DNA of 17,079 bases. It comes from Prevotellaceae bacterium (GTDB lineage Bacteria > Bacteroidota > Bacteroidia > Bacteroidales > UBA932). Numbering within the stretch: the first letter of the stretch is position 1; every line of letters begins with the position of its first letter. Below are positions 1-6,647 of the stretch, in pieces. The notes below the pieces were generated by a model. The model was not told the DNA's origin and searched no databases. It worked only from the letters and a program-made list of their open reading frames with translations. A program made the translations under genes and the position numbers. The stretch lies in contig JAITAP010000157.1 in assembly GCA_031284065.1 (NCBI GenBank), positions 1-17,079 of the forward strand, written 5' to 3'.

Positions 1-102
1 CTTTTCAACTTTTTTGCTACTTTTGACAGCTTGTTACTGGGCAGCGGCTGCAAAGAGGCGCGCGATTATGCGCCTGCGCAGCCCAAATTCGTAATTTTTT
101 AA
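1..102 (+). CDS. Possible C-terminal end of an upstream gene (partial)
   Basis: Frame 1 is open from the first base of the window to a TAA at 100-102 and would encode 33 residues ending in APAQPKFVIF. Codons in the second half are GC-rich at third positions, like the genes that follow, and the stop lies 9 bp before the next start, which would suit an operon. Frame 2 is also open over most of this stretch. The word TACTTTTG at 18-25 matches the Bacteroidota -7 promoter element, so the segment could instead be the leader of the next gene. A short hairpin (GGCGC/GCGCC) lies near 58-74. No family was recognised. Confidence 0.25.
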   Translation, partial: LFNFFATFDSLLLGSGCKEARDYAPAQPKFVIF

Positions 103-111
103 TTCATCGCT

Positions 112-975
112 ATGATTGCACCTTCAGAGCTCATCATCAACGACGATGGGAGCATATTTCACCTTCACCTGCTGCCGGAAGACCTTGCCGATACGGTCAT
201 TCTGGTGGGCGACCCCAGCCGGGTGGCTGCCGTATCGGCGCACTTCGGCAAGGTTGAGGTAAAAAAAAGTAACCGCGAGTTTGTTACCCACACGGGCGTT
301 TTTGAGGGTACGCGCCTGACGGTAACCTCCACCGGCATTGGTACGGATAATATCGATATTGTGGTCAACGAGCTGGACGCGCTGGCAAACATCGACCTGA
401 AAACCCGCCTCCCGAAAGATTCGCACCGCACGCTGCGGCTGGTGCGGCTGGGCACCTCCGGCGCGCTCCAGCCCGATATTGCGCTGGGCGCAATGGTGAG
501 CTCGCACGTGAGCATCGGGTTCGACGGGCTGCTCAACTTCTACGCCCGCCGCAACGAGGTTTCGCGCCTCGACTACGAGGCGGCTTTCCTCCGGCACACG
601 GCGTGGAGCGACCTCTGCGCAAAGCCCTACTTTGTAGAAAACTCCCCCGAGCTCATCGGCCTGTTTTCCGACGCTACCGTTGAGGGAATGACCATTTCCG
701 CCCCGGGATTCTACGGACCGCAGGGGCGCGTGCTTCGCCTGCCGCTCGCCGACCCCCTGCTGAACGAAAAAATAGAGCGCTTCCGAATCGACGGAAAGCG
801 GATTACGAACTTTGAAATGGAGGGGTCGGCTATCGCCGGGCTGTCCAAATTGTTAAACCATCAGGCGCTGACTATTTGCACCATAATTGCCAACCGCGCG
901 ATACTCGACATGAACGTGGACTACCAAAAGGCGGTGGACAACATGATAGCAATGGCGCTGGAAAAGCTGAAATGA
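112..975 (+). CDS. Uridine phosphorylase-like nucleoside phosphorylase
   Basis: This 287-residue protein belongs to the NP-I family (PNP/UDP phosphorylase). These cytoplasmic enzymes cleave a nucleoside with phosphate to give the free base and (deoxy)ribose 1-phosphate. Visible marks are the phosphate-binding GDPSRV at residues 33-38, the STGIGTDN segment at 73-80, the RLGTSGAL strand-loop at 112-119, and NFEMEGSAI at 234-242, which carries the ribose- and base-site residues of the family. Length is slightly above the roughly 250 residues of E. coli Udp because of extra sequence around 150-200. The ATG at 112 is preceded by an A/T-rich leader with no Shine-Dalgarno. Its stop overlaps the start of the next gene (ATGA), so the two are probably co-transcribed. 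The substrate (uridine or another nucleoside) cannot be fixed from sequence alone. Confidence 0.85.
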   Translation: MIAPSELIINDDGSIFHLHLLPEDLADTVILVGDPSRVAAVSAHFGKVEVKKSNREFVTHTGVFEGTRLTVTSTGIGTDNIDIVVNELDALANIDLKTRLPKDSHRTLRLVRLGTSGALQPDIALGAMVSSHVSIGFDGLLNFYARRNEVSRLDYEAAFLRHTAWSDLCAKPYFVENSPELIGLFSDATVEGMTISAPGFYGPQGRVLRLPLADPLLNEKIERFRIDGKRITNFEMEGSAIAGLSKLLNHQALTICTIIANRAILDMNVDYQKAVDNMIAMALEKLK

Positions 976-1853
976 ACATGAAAAGGGGAGAAGTATCGTC
1001 GCTCATCAGCTTGCTGGACGACAGCGACAGCGAAATAGCGCTGGCCGCCATGAACCGGTTATGCTCCAAAGGCGAGAGCATTATCCCCGACCTTGAGCGG
1101 GCGTGGCAGGGGTGCCTCGGAGAGGTGTTGCTGACGCGCATTGAGCAGGTTATTGCGCAAATTCAGGGCAACGTAACCCTGCAAAAGCTCAGGGAGTGGG
1201 TGGACGCAGGGGCAACGGACCTCTTTCACGGCGCGTACTGCATGGCAAAACTCCTGCACCCCGGTATTGACTGCGAGCCGCTCGCGCAAGCGCTCAACAG
1301 CATCTGCAAGGCGATATGGCTAAAGTTTAACGACTACCTCACTGCGCTGGAAAAAGTAAACATCATCAACCAGACCCTGTTCCACACGTACAAATTTCGC
1401 AACAACGGTTCGCAGCCCGGCAACTCGCCCGACCTGTTTCTCATAGACTACTTGCTGCAAAACAAGGTGGGCAACAGCGTTGCGCTTTCGACCCTCTACC
1501 TCTGCGTAGCCGAAAAGCTGAGCCTCCCCATAAAAGGGCTTAACATGTCCTGCGGAATTATGCTTGCCTACCTCGACGAATACTGCGACGACGGGCAGTC
1601 GCTGTTCTACATTTACCCGTTTTTTCACGGGCAGGTTTTGGGCAGGCAGCAGGTGGAGCTGATTGTAAACCGAAACCAGATAGACGAAAGCGACCAGCGC
1701 CGCTACCTGCATACTTGCAGCAACCGGCTGTACGTATGCAAGCTGGCGGAAACGTTGCGGGACAACTTTGTGCACATTGGGCAGCAGGAGCCGGTTGAAA
1801 GGATAAGCGAGGCCATAAAAATTCTCAGCAAGGGGAGCCGCAGCGAAAGGTAG
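972..1853 (+). CDS. SirB1-type transglutaminase-like protein (Transglut_core2)
   Basis: This 293-residue protein starts at the ATG at 972, inside the ATGA overlap with the upstream stop; a second in-frame ATG lies at 978. Residues 10-100 look helical and HEAT-like (SLISLLDDSDSEIALAAMN). Residues about 105-235 match the SirB1/Transglut_core2 fold, with the hallmark GNSVALSTLYLCVAEKLSLP at 168-187 and PFFHGQVLGR at 216-225. The family is widespread, and its biochemical role in Bacteroidota is not established. Oddly, the conserved segment that I remember as NLPGHF or NLPQHF reads NMSCGIM here (191-197), so the family His is replaced while a Cys sits beside it. The gene ends 3 bp before the stop of the convergent peptidase gene, with no terminator between them. 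Confidence 0.75.
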   Translation: MNMKRGEVSSLISLLDDSDSEIALAAMNRLCSKGESIIPDLERAWQGCLGEVLLTRIEQVIAQIQGNVTLQKLREWVDAGATDLFHGAYCMAKLLHPGIDCEPLAQALNSICKAIWLKFNDYLTALEKVNIINQTLFHTYKFRNNGSQPGNSPDLFLIDYLLQNKVGNSVALSTLYLCVAEKLSLPIKGLNMSCGIMLAYLDEYCDDGQSLFYIYPFFHGQVLGRQQVELIVNRNQIDESDQRRYLHTCSNRLYVCKLAETLRDNFVHIGQQEPVERISEAIKILSKGSRSER

Positions 1854-1856
1854 AGG

Positions 1857-2441
1857 CTAAAACATTTGCGTGCTGTACCTGCGCATGAGGGCTGCCTGCT
1901 CTCTGGCTTTGCCGCCGGTTACCGCGTCCAGCAACGCCCAGAACTTGGGGCCGTGATTCTTGTGCAGCGTATGGCACAGCTCGTGCAGAATTACGTAATC
2001 TACCAAGTCGTCCGGCAGGCACATGAGGTAAATGCTAAAGTTGAGGTTGTTTTGCACCGAGCAGCTTCCCCAGCGCGAGTGAATGTTCTTAATAGATATT
2101 TTGTTGTAGGTAAATCCGTACCGCGCCGCTAAGGTTTCCACTCTTTTGGGCAGAAGTTGCTTTGCCTGCCTGCGAAATCGCTCCGTATCTTCATCCGAAA
2201 ATTGCTGCCGGTTTTGCTCATACTCCCTGATTTTTTGCAGCTCTTCCCTTATCCACGCCATTTTTTCGCATACCAGCTTGTCGGCTTCGGCGTAGCTGAC
2301 GTGGCAGGGTAGGGTTACGCTCACCGGCTTGCCCGGGCGCAGCGCAATGCGAATGTTGCGGCTATGCTTGACCTTGGTGTACACTATCTCCCCAATCTCC
2401 TTGTGGAGTAGCGAACGCTTGTTGCCCTCGCGTTTTTCCAT
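1857..2441 (-). CDS. YgjP/SprT-like zinc metallopeptidase
   Basis: This is a small cytoplasmic YgjP-like (DUF45, M48-related) metalloprotein. From the chosen start it has 194 residues. The zinc site is HELCH at 153-157, followed by NHGPKFW at 162-168, whose His is the likely third ligand. The RWGSC motif at 124-128 is also typical of the family. The substrate is not known. An upstream in-frame ATG at 2495 would add 18 residues (MGFLGFGANRLL...). I prefer 2441 because the extension has no family-like features and lies directly beside a repeat-like element. Neither start has a Shine-Dalgarno sequence. The gene lies downstream of the HU-SPOR gene on the same strand and may be co-transcribed with it. 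Confidence 0.85.
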   Translation of the reverse strand: MEKREGNKRSLLHKEIGEIVYTKVKHSRNIRIALRPGKPVSVTLPCHVSYAEADKLVCEKMAWIREELQKIREYEQNRQQFSDEDTERFRRQAKQLLPKRVETLAARYGFTYNKISIKNIHSRWGSCSVQNNLNFSIYLMCLPDDLVDYVILHELCHTLHKNHGPKFWALLDAVTGGKAREQAALMRRYSTQMF

Positions 2442-2495
2442 CAAAAAATCGCCCGTGTTCAGCAGGCGATTTGCTCCAAAGCCTAAAAATCCCAT

Positions 2496-2524
2496 ACGGA
2501 TTACGCTGATTAATTTGATTTTAG
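2496..2524. repeat. Short 10-bp-unit repeat element (GGATTACGCTGATTAATTTG type)
   Basis: The stretch repeats a GATT-centred word about every 10 bp (GGATTAC, CTGATTAAT, TTGATTTT). It sits between the HU-SPOR stop codon, which it overlaps, and the peptidase gene. It resembles in period and wording the element at 6568-6641 and a shorter stretch at 4101-4121 (CACGGATAGCGCAGATTTTA). From memory, similar 'gattacgctgatt/cacgaattacacgaatt' stretches recur between genes in Bacteroidota and related phyla. The grouping is my inference. Confidence 0.4.
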
Positions 2525-3906
2525 TATGCCACCCAAACGTCGATTTCCAGCTTTTTGTATTTGTTGATATTTTTCAAGGCGGCGTCATTGCTGTCGTACC
2601 GGCTCAAGCTGACGGCAAATTTACCGTCGTGTAGCGTTACAACTTCTGTTTTCAGCTTTTGTGCGGCGTACAGCTTTTGGGATACGGTATGCGCGTTATT
2701 CTCAAAGTTGAACACTCCGGTAACAATATAGTAAGCGTTTGGCTGGCGCACGGGTGCGGGTGTGGGTGCAGGGCTTTGCAGCGCTGTTTTTTCCGGCGGA
2801 ACGCTCACTTCGCCGGCCTCAGAAGCCTCGCCAAAGAAATCGGACATGGAATGCTCGTAGAGAAGGGAAAGTATGCCGGTTACAAAAATAAGCGCCACGA
2901 TGACCAAGAAAACCAGTATGCCGGCCGACGAGCGTGATTTTCGCTTTCCCATGACGTCTTTTTCCCACGCTCCGGGCACAAGCGGCGCGCTGTTTTCGCC
3001 GGTCGTCTGCGCTGCGTCGCCCCGGGTTTTTGCGGCTTCCTCCGCCTCGCGCCTTGCCTGCTCCTTGCGCTTTTTCTCCGCAAGGGCTCGCGCTATTGCC
3101 TCCTGACGGAGTTGCTTAGCCTCATCCGCCGTACCTGCCTGATTGGGGGAGGGGTGTTCGCCTTCCTGCTGCGGCTTCTGCGCCTGCTCGGGGTGCGCCG
3201 CTTCAGCCAACGTTGGCGTGGCGTTGCTCTGCCCGGATGACGCAATATCGAAATCATCATGTTCAATTTTTGGGGGATTTTCAGGCTGTTTTGCGCTTTT
3301 TGACATTTCTTCAACGTCTTTTTTTCGCTTCGCCATCCACCGTTGTAGCGAATCGCTTGCGGTTTCGAGCTGCTGTGCCTGATTTTGGGGGGCGTTCTGC
3401 CGGGGCTCTTCGCTTTCGGCGACGCTTGTCGGCTCTTCTTCTGCCGGGACAGATATTATTTCTTCTTTTTCGGAATAATCCCGAAGAGGCGCGTCGTTCT
3501 CCACTGCTGCTGCTTCTACTACTTCTACTATTTCTACTTCTACTACTTCGCGAAATTTGCTACGTGCCTCCTGCTCTGTTTCGGCGTAAATAAACTGCAC
3601 AGCGTTCCGCTCGTCCTGATAAAACGCCCCTAAATTTTTGATGTAAAACGGACGTTTTCCGGCAATGCATGCCTTCATATCCTGTATAAACCGGCTCACT
3701 TTTTCGGCGGCGGCTTCTTTGGATATATTTTCCTTTTCTGCCACAAGATTTTCCAGCAATCCGTCGTTGAAGCGTAAAAAGGGGCTGAAAGTTATGGATG
3801 CTTTAAAAGAGATATTAGCATTATTTTTTCTTAAGAATGCTCCCACATTAGGGATAATAACGCGATGATTATCCTCCACAAACTTTCGCAAATAGTTGCT
3901 AATCAT
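2521..3906 (-). CDS. HU-domain / transmembrane / SPOR fusion protein
   Basis: This 461-residue protein has three parts. Residues 1-115 form an HU/CCDC81-like domain of the bacterial type, with IIPNVGAFL at 18-25 and the second half FYIKNLGAFYQDE at 87-99. Residues 120-325 are a low-complexity acidic and Gln/Ala/Glu/Lys-rich linker with a likely coiled coil at about 262-294. Residues 328-350 are one membrane helix, so the N-terminus should be cytoplasmic. After a Pro-rich periplasmic spacer, residues 390-461 form a SPOR domain (YYIVTGVF...DVWVAY), a fold that binds peptidoglycan with denuded glycan strands at division sites. Proteins of this layout are common in Bacteroidota. The role is probably in envelope or division, with the cytoplasmic HU-like domain binding DNA or protein. 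A -7 promoter word lies about 40 bp upstream. Confidence 0.85.
   Translation of the reverse strand: MISNYLRKFVEDNHRVIIPNVGAFLRKNNANISFKASITFSPFLRFNDGLLENLVAEKENISKEAAAEKVSRFIQDMKACIAGKRPFYIKNLGAFYQDERNAVQFIYAETEQEARSKFREVVEVEIVEVVEAAAVENDAPLRDYSEKEEIISVPAEEEPTSVAESEEPRQNAPQNQAQQLETASDSLQRWMAKRKKDVEEMSKSAKQPENPPKIEHDDFDIASSGQSNATPTLAEAAHPEQAQKPQQEGEHPSPNQAGTADEAKQLRQEAIARALAEKKRKEQARREAEEAAKTRGDAAQTTGENSAPLVPGAWEKDVMGKRKSRSSAGILVFLVIVALIFVTGILSLLYEHSMSDFFGEASEAGEVSVPPEKTALQSPAPTPAPVRQPNAYYIVTGVFNFENNAHTVSQKLYAAQKLKTEVVTLHDGKFAVSLSRYDSNDAALKNINKYKKLEIDVWVAY
3505..3548. repeat. In-frame CTG/CTA/CTT triplet tract inside the HU-SPOR gene
   Basis: The plus strand here is an imperfect run of CTGCTG, CTTCTACTA and TTCTACTTC units. 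Read on the minus strand it encodes the Val/Glu/Ala-rich tract VVEVEIVEVVEAAA (residues about 121-134) at the start of the linker. All units are multiples of three, so slippage would change linker length without shifting the frame. Confidence 0.6.
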
Positions 3907-3945
3907 AAATAGCTATGTTTTATAAGGCTACATTTATATAATCCT

Positions 3946-3953
3946 CAAAGGTA
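3946..3953 (-). promoter_or_regulatory. Candidate -7 promoter element for the HU-SPOR gene
   Basis: The minus strand reads TACCTTTG, a full match to the Bacteroidota sigma-ABfr -7 consensus TAnnTTTG. It lies about 40 bp upstream of the start at 3906. No clear TTG -33 element sits 17-23 bp further upstream, so the call rests on the -7 word and its position. Confidence 0.45.
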
Positions 3954-4021
3954 CAAAAAAACGGGCGACGGTAGCATATTGCGGTCGGCAAATGTTTAAA
4001 ATCTACTAATTTAGCTTGGCG

Positions 4022-4055
4022 TTGAGCGGCATTTGGAGCGCAAGTTGTACTTTTA
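4022..4055 (+). promoter_or_regulatory. Weak candidate promoter in the 297-bp gap before the binding lipoprotein
   Basis: TTG at 4022-4024 is followed after 23 bp by TACTTTTA at 4048-4055, one mismatch from TAnnTTTG. Transcription would begin near 4060, just before a 15-codon reading frame (4062-4109, MKKTMRRKLAVLAHG) that ends inside the repeat-like stretch at 4101-4121. The rest of the gap 3907-4203 shows no further gene. I saw no cobalamin-riboswitch box (GCCACTG), which might have been expected if the downstream protein bound B12. Confidence 0.25.
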
Positions 4056-4203
4056 CGGCCAATGAAAAAAACGATGCGGCGCAAATTGGCTGTTTTAGCG
4101 CACGGATAGCGCAGATTTTACTCCTTTTTCCAGCTGCCTAAAGCTGTTGCCTGCCCGCGCTAACGTACAAATATACAATGCTACCCAAAAAACGAAGAAA
4201 AAA

Positions 4204-5304
4204 ATGGCAAATACCGCTCTTTTTAAGTCCGCCGCGTGCTGCGCAGCGGCGTTGTGGCTGTGCTCTTGCGGGCAACAAACGCCGGAGAACAAGGCTCAAG
4301 GCAACTTCTACACGCCGCGCTACGCCACCGGCTTTTGCATTGACACGCTTGGCGGAGCAAAAACGCTCACCGTGCTCAACCCATTCCAAAATTCAAAGGA
4401 CGTGGCCTACCGCTACGCGCTAAGCAGCGCACCGCCCGAGCGCGTCGTGTGCATGTCCACCACGCACGCGGCGTTTCTCCGCTTCATTGGGCAGGAGGCG
4501 CGCATTGTCGGCGTTTCGGGGGCGGGATACCTCTACGACTCCGCCATGCAGGAGGCCTGCCGCGCAGGGCTTATCAGCGATGTGGGGTACGAAAATACGC
4601 TCAACATGGAGAAAATTCTTGCGCTGCAACCCGACGTTATCTTTGCCTACGGCGTGGCAGGAGAATTTTCCGCCACCGCTGCAAAGCTCAAGGAACTGGG
4701 CTTGCAGGTAATGTACATTGGCGAGTACACCGAAAACCACCCGCTGGGGAAGGCGGAGTGGGCGGTTGCCTTTGCCGCACTTTTTGGGTGCGAACAGCCG
4801 GCTATCGAAAAGTTTGCGCAGGTTGCCAACGCCTACGAAGCGCTGAAAGCGCGGACCGGCGGCGTAGCCCGCAAAACGCCAACGCTGCTCAACGCGCCCT
4901 GGAGCGATGCGTGGTTTGTGCCGGGCGCTCTGGGCAACGCCGCGCAGCTGCTGAGCGACGCCGGTGGCGAAAGCGTGATAGCGCTGCGGAGCCAGCGCGA
5001 CAGCTACCCCGTGAGCATAGAGCAGGCGTATAGCCGCGCCCAAGCAGCCGACGTGTGGCTCAACACCGGACAGGCAAAAAGCATGGCCGAGCTGCGCGCC
5101 ATGCACAAGCTGGTGGAAAATATCCCCGCCTTTCGTCGCGGAAGCGTGTACAACAGCATTGCCCGCGTAAGCCCGCAGGGTGGAAGCGACTTTTTTGAAT
5201 CGGGAACGGTAAACCCTCACCTTATCCTGAAAGACATGATAAAAATTCTTCACCCCAGCCTCCTCCCCAACGATACGCTTACCTACTACCGGCAGCTGCG
5301 GTAG
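4204..5304 (+). CDS. ABC-type metal-chelate (siderophore/cobalamin) substrate-binding lipoprotein
   Basis: This 366-residue protein begins MANTALFKSA, with a hydrophobic segment and the lipobox-like LCSC, giving Cys22 as the lipidated residue. An in-frame ATG at 4147 would place 19 charged residues before the signal peptide, so 4204 is preferred; an A-rich leader precedes it. The body matches the BtuF/FepB-like periplasmic binding fold: ERVVCMSTTHAAFLRFIG opens the first lobe, then VGYENTLNMEKILALQPDVIFAYG, and TPTLLNAPWSDAWFVPG starts the second lobe. Such proteins hand vitamin B12, haem or ferric siderophores to an inner-membrane ABC importer. No permease or ATPase gene is adjacent, so it is an orphan here or its partners are elsewhere. 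The ligand cannot be told from the sequence. Confidence 0.85.
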   Translation: MANTALFKSAACCAAALWLCSCGQQTPENKAQGNFYTPRYATGFCIDTLGGAKTLTVLNPFQNSKDVAYRYALSSAPPERVVCMSTTHAAFLRFIGQEARIVGVSGAGYLYDSAMQEACRAGLISDVGYENTLNMEKILALQPDVIFAYGVAGEFSATAAKLKELGLQVMYIGEYTENHPLGKAEWAVAFAALFGCEQPAIEKFAQVANAYEALKARTGGVARKTPTLLNAPWSDAWFVPGALGNAAQLLSDAGGESVIALRSQRDSYPVSIEQAYSRAQAADVWLNTGQAKSMAELRAMHKLVENIPAFRRGSVYNSIARVSPQGGSDFFESGTVNPHLILKDMIKILHPSLLPNDTLTYYRQLR

Positions 5305-5351
5305 CGGCGTCGTTCGGGCGTTTGGGGCGTTTTTGGCGCGTTTGCCGACTT

Positions 5352-6542
5352 TTACCGCAACATTCCCCTCACGCGCTCAAAGCTTCCGTCGTTAGGGGCA
5401 GGCTTCAGGTGCAGGATGGCGGCCATTACGTTGTACAAATCTACGTTGCGCATGGGAGGCTGCGCGTAGCCCTGCCGGAAGGCCGGCCCGCAGGCAAAAA
5501 ATATCGTCCTCATATCGCGGCACTCGTTGTCGTAGCCGTGCGCACCGCCGACTGACGGCTTCGCTTGTCGGCTGTCCGCCAGCAGCCAGCCGCAGTCGGG
5601 GATTACCACAACGCTGCCCACGCGGGGATTTTGGCCGTAGTGGAGGCGTTCCGGCAGCTCCTCCTTTTTGAATGTGCGGATATGCGGCACACTTTGTAGC
5701 GCTGTCAACACCTTTTCGCGATGCTCGTGCTTGGCGTACAGCAGCCCAATGGTGTGGCAAAACTGCCGCTCGAGCCATTCGGGCTTGAGGTAGTCGGACA
5801 TGTAAACTATCCGCTCCTCCGACGTGGCCGCCATGCCGTGATCTGACGTAATAATTACGTTTACCTTGTCGGCGTGAGGCAATCGGCTTACCTTGCCCAT
5901 GAATACGCCCACCAAGCTGTCCAGCCGGTGCACCATATTGCGCGTTTTGTCGCTGTCAGGTCCCGTTTTGTGGCCGGTATGGTCAGGCTCGGATATGTAC
6001 CATAAAATAAGGTGGGGGCGAATGGCGGGAGGCAGCTTTAGCCAGCTCTCCACCGTGTCGGCGCGCTGCTCGAACGTAACGCTGCCGTCGTATTTTTTCC
6101 AAAAGTCAGCTTGCACGCCCTTCACCGGAGCTTCTGAGCCGGGCCAAAAAAAGACGGCGCTGTTTACGCTTTGCGTTTCGGCGGTTACCCAAATGGGCTC
6201 GCCGCCCCAGTAGGCAGCGTTTTCCACGCAGCCGCGCCTCGACAGGCTGAACGTGTCCTTAAGCGTTGCATCGTAAAATGTGTTGTTCACAATGCCGTGA
6301 TGGTCGGGGTAAAGTCCGGTGGCAATGCTGTAGTGGTTCGGAAAGGTAACCGTTGGGTAGGAGCTTTGCACGTACTCTGCCTTTGTTCCGCGTTGGCGGA
6401 TTTTGTTAAGGTTGGGAGTATCGTAAATATCGCAGTAGTCCCACCTGAAGCCGTCCATCGACAGCACAACGAGGTAGGGTTTTTCCTGCGTGCATGAGCT
6501 TACTGCCAAAAGCAGGACGAAAAATGGAATAAACTTTTTCAT
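5352..6542 (-). CDS. Nucleotide pyrophosphatase/phosphodiesterase lipoprotein (NPP family)
   Basis: This 396-residue protein begins MKKFIPFFVLLLAVSSC, a lipoprotein signal with Cys17; the upstream in-frame ATG at 6593 falls within a repeat arm and is not used. It is an alkaline-phosphatase-superfamily phosphodiesterase. Visible catalytic residues are D30 in SMDGFRWD, the likely nucleophile T66 in PTVTFPNHYS, D187 and H191 in EPDHTGH, D234 and H235 in SDHG, and H335 in GGAHGYDN. These are the two-zinc ligands and the nucleophile of the NPP family. The enzyme would hydrolyse nucleotide or other phosphodiesters at the cell surface or in the periplasm. It lies downstream of the TonB-dependent receptor on the same strand, 105 bp away across an inverted repeat, and may take part in the same uptake route. 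Confidence 0.88.
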   Translation of the reverse strand: MKKFIPFFVLLLAVSSCTQEKPYLVVLSMDGFRWDYCDIYDTPNLNKIRQRGTKAEYVQSSYPTVTFPNHYSIATGLYPDHHGIVNNTFYDATLKDTFSLSRRGCVENAAYWGGEPIWVTAETQSVNSAVFFWPGSEAPVKGVQADFWKKYDGSVTFEQRADTVESWLKLPPAIRPHLILWYISEPDHTGHKTGPDSDKTRNMVHRLDSLVGVFMGKVSRLPHADKVNVIITSDHGMAATSEERIVYMSDYLKPEWLERQFCHTIGLLYAKHEHREKVLTALQSVPHIRTFKKEELPERLHYGQNPRVGSVVVIPDCGWLLADSRQAKPSVGGAHGYDNECRDMRTIFFACGPAFRQGYAQPPMRNVDLYNVMAAILHLKPAPNDGSFERVRGMLR

Positions 6543-6554
6543 GATTGTTGTTCT

Positions 6555-6562
6555 CAAATTTA
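6555..6562 (-). promoter_or_regulatory. Candidate -7 element for the phosphodiesterase gene
   Basis: The minus strand reads TAAATTTG, matching TAnnTTTG, 12 bp before the ATG at 6542. It would give a very short 5' leader. No TTG is present at the usual -33 distance because that space is filled by the inverted repeat. AT-richness makes a chance match quite possible. Confidence 0.3.
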
Positions 6563-6567
6563 TTTTC

Positions 6568-6641
6568 TGCCCACGAATTACACGAATTTTCATGAATTTG
6601 CTCTAATGTTTACGTGTAAAATTCGTGAAAATTCGTGGGCA
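6568..6641. repeat. Long inverted repeat made of 10-bp CACGAATT units
   Basis: The left arm at 6568-6590 and the right arm at 6618-6641 are reverse complements except for a one-base length difference and an adjacent mismatch. They are separated by 27 bp. Each arm begins or ends in the word GCCCACGAATT and contains ACGAATTTT at a 10-bp period (CACGAATTAC, ACGAATTTTC, ATGAATTTGC). It fills the gap between the TonB receptor stop at 6648 and the phosphodiesterase start at 6542. It could form a stem of more than 20 bp in RNA from the minus strand. There is no clean T-tract directly after it, so it is not a textbook terminator. Confidence 0.8.
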
Positions 6642-6647
6642 AAAGAA

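Noticed and set aside
4062..4109. 15-codon frame MKKTMRRKLAVLAHG before the binding lipoprotein
   Set aside because: It is too short to support as a gene, and it ends inside a repeat-like stretch; kept only as part of a finding.
3907..4203. Cobalamin riboswitch upstream of the binding lipoprotein
   Set aside because: No B12-box word (GCCACTG) or matching stem arrangement was seen in the gap.
4420..5253. 277-codon minus-strand frame opposite the binding lipoprotein
   Set aside because: It is an antisense shadow; the plus-strand frame has a signal peptide, a lipobox and the full binding-protein fold.
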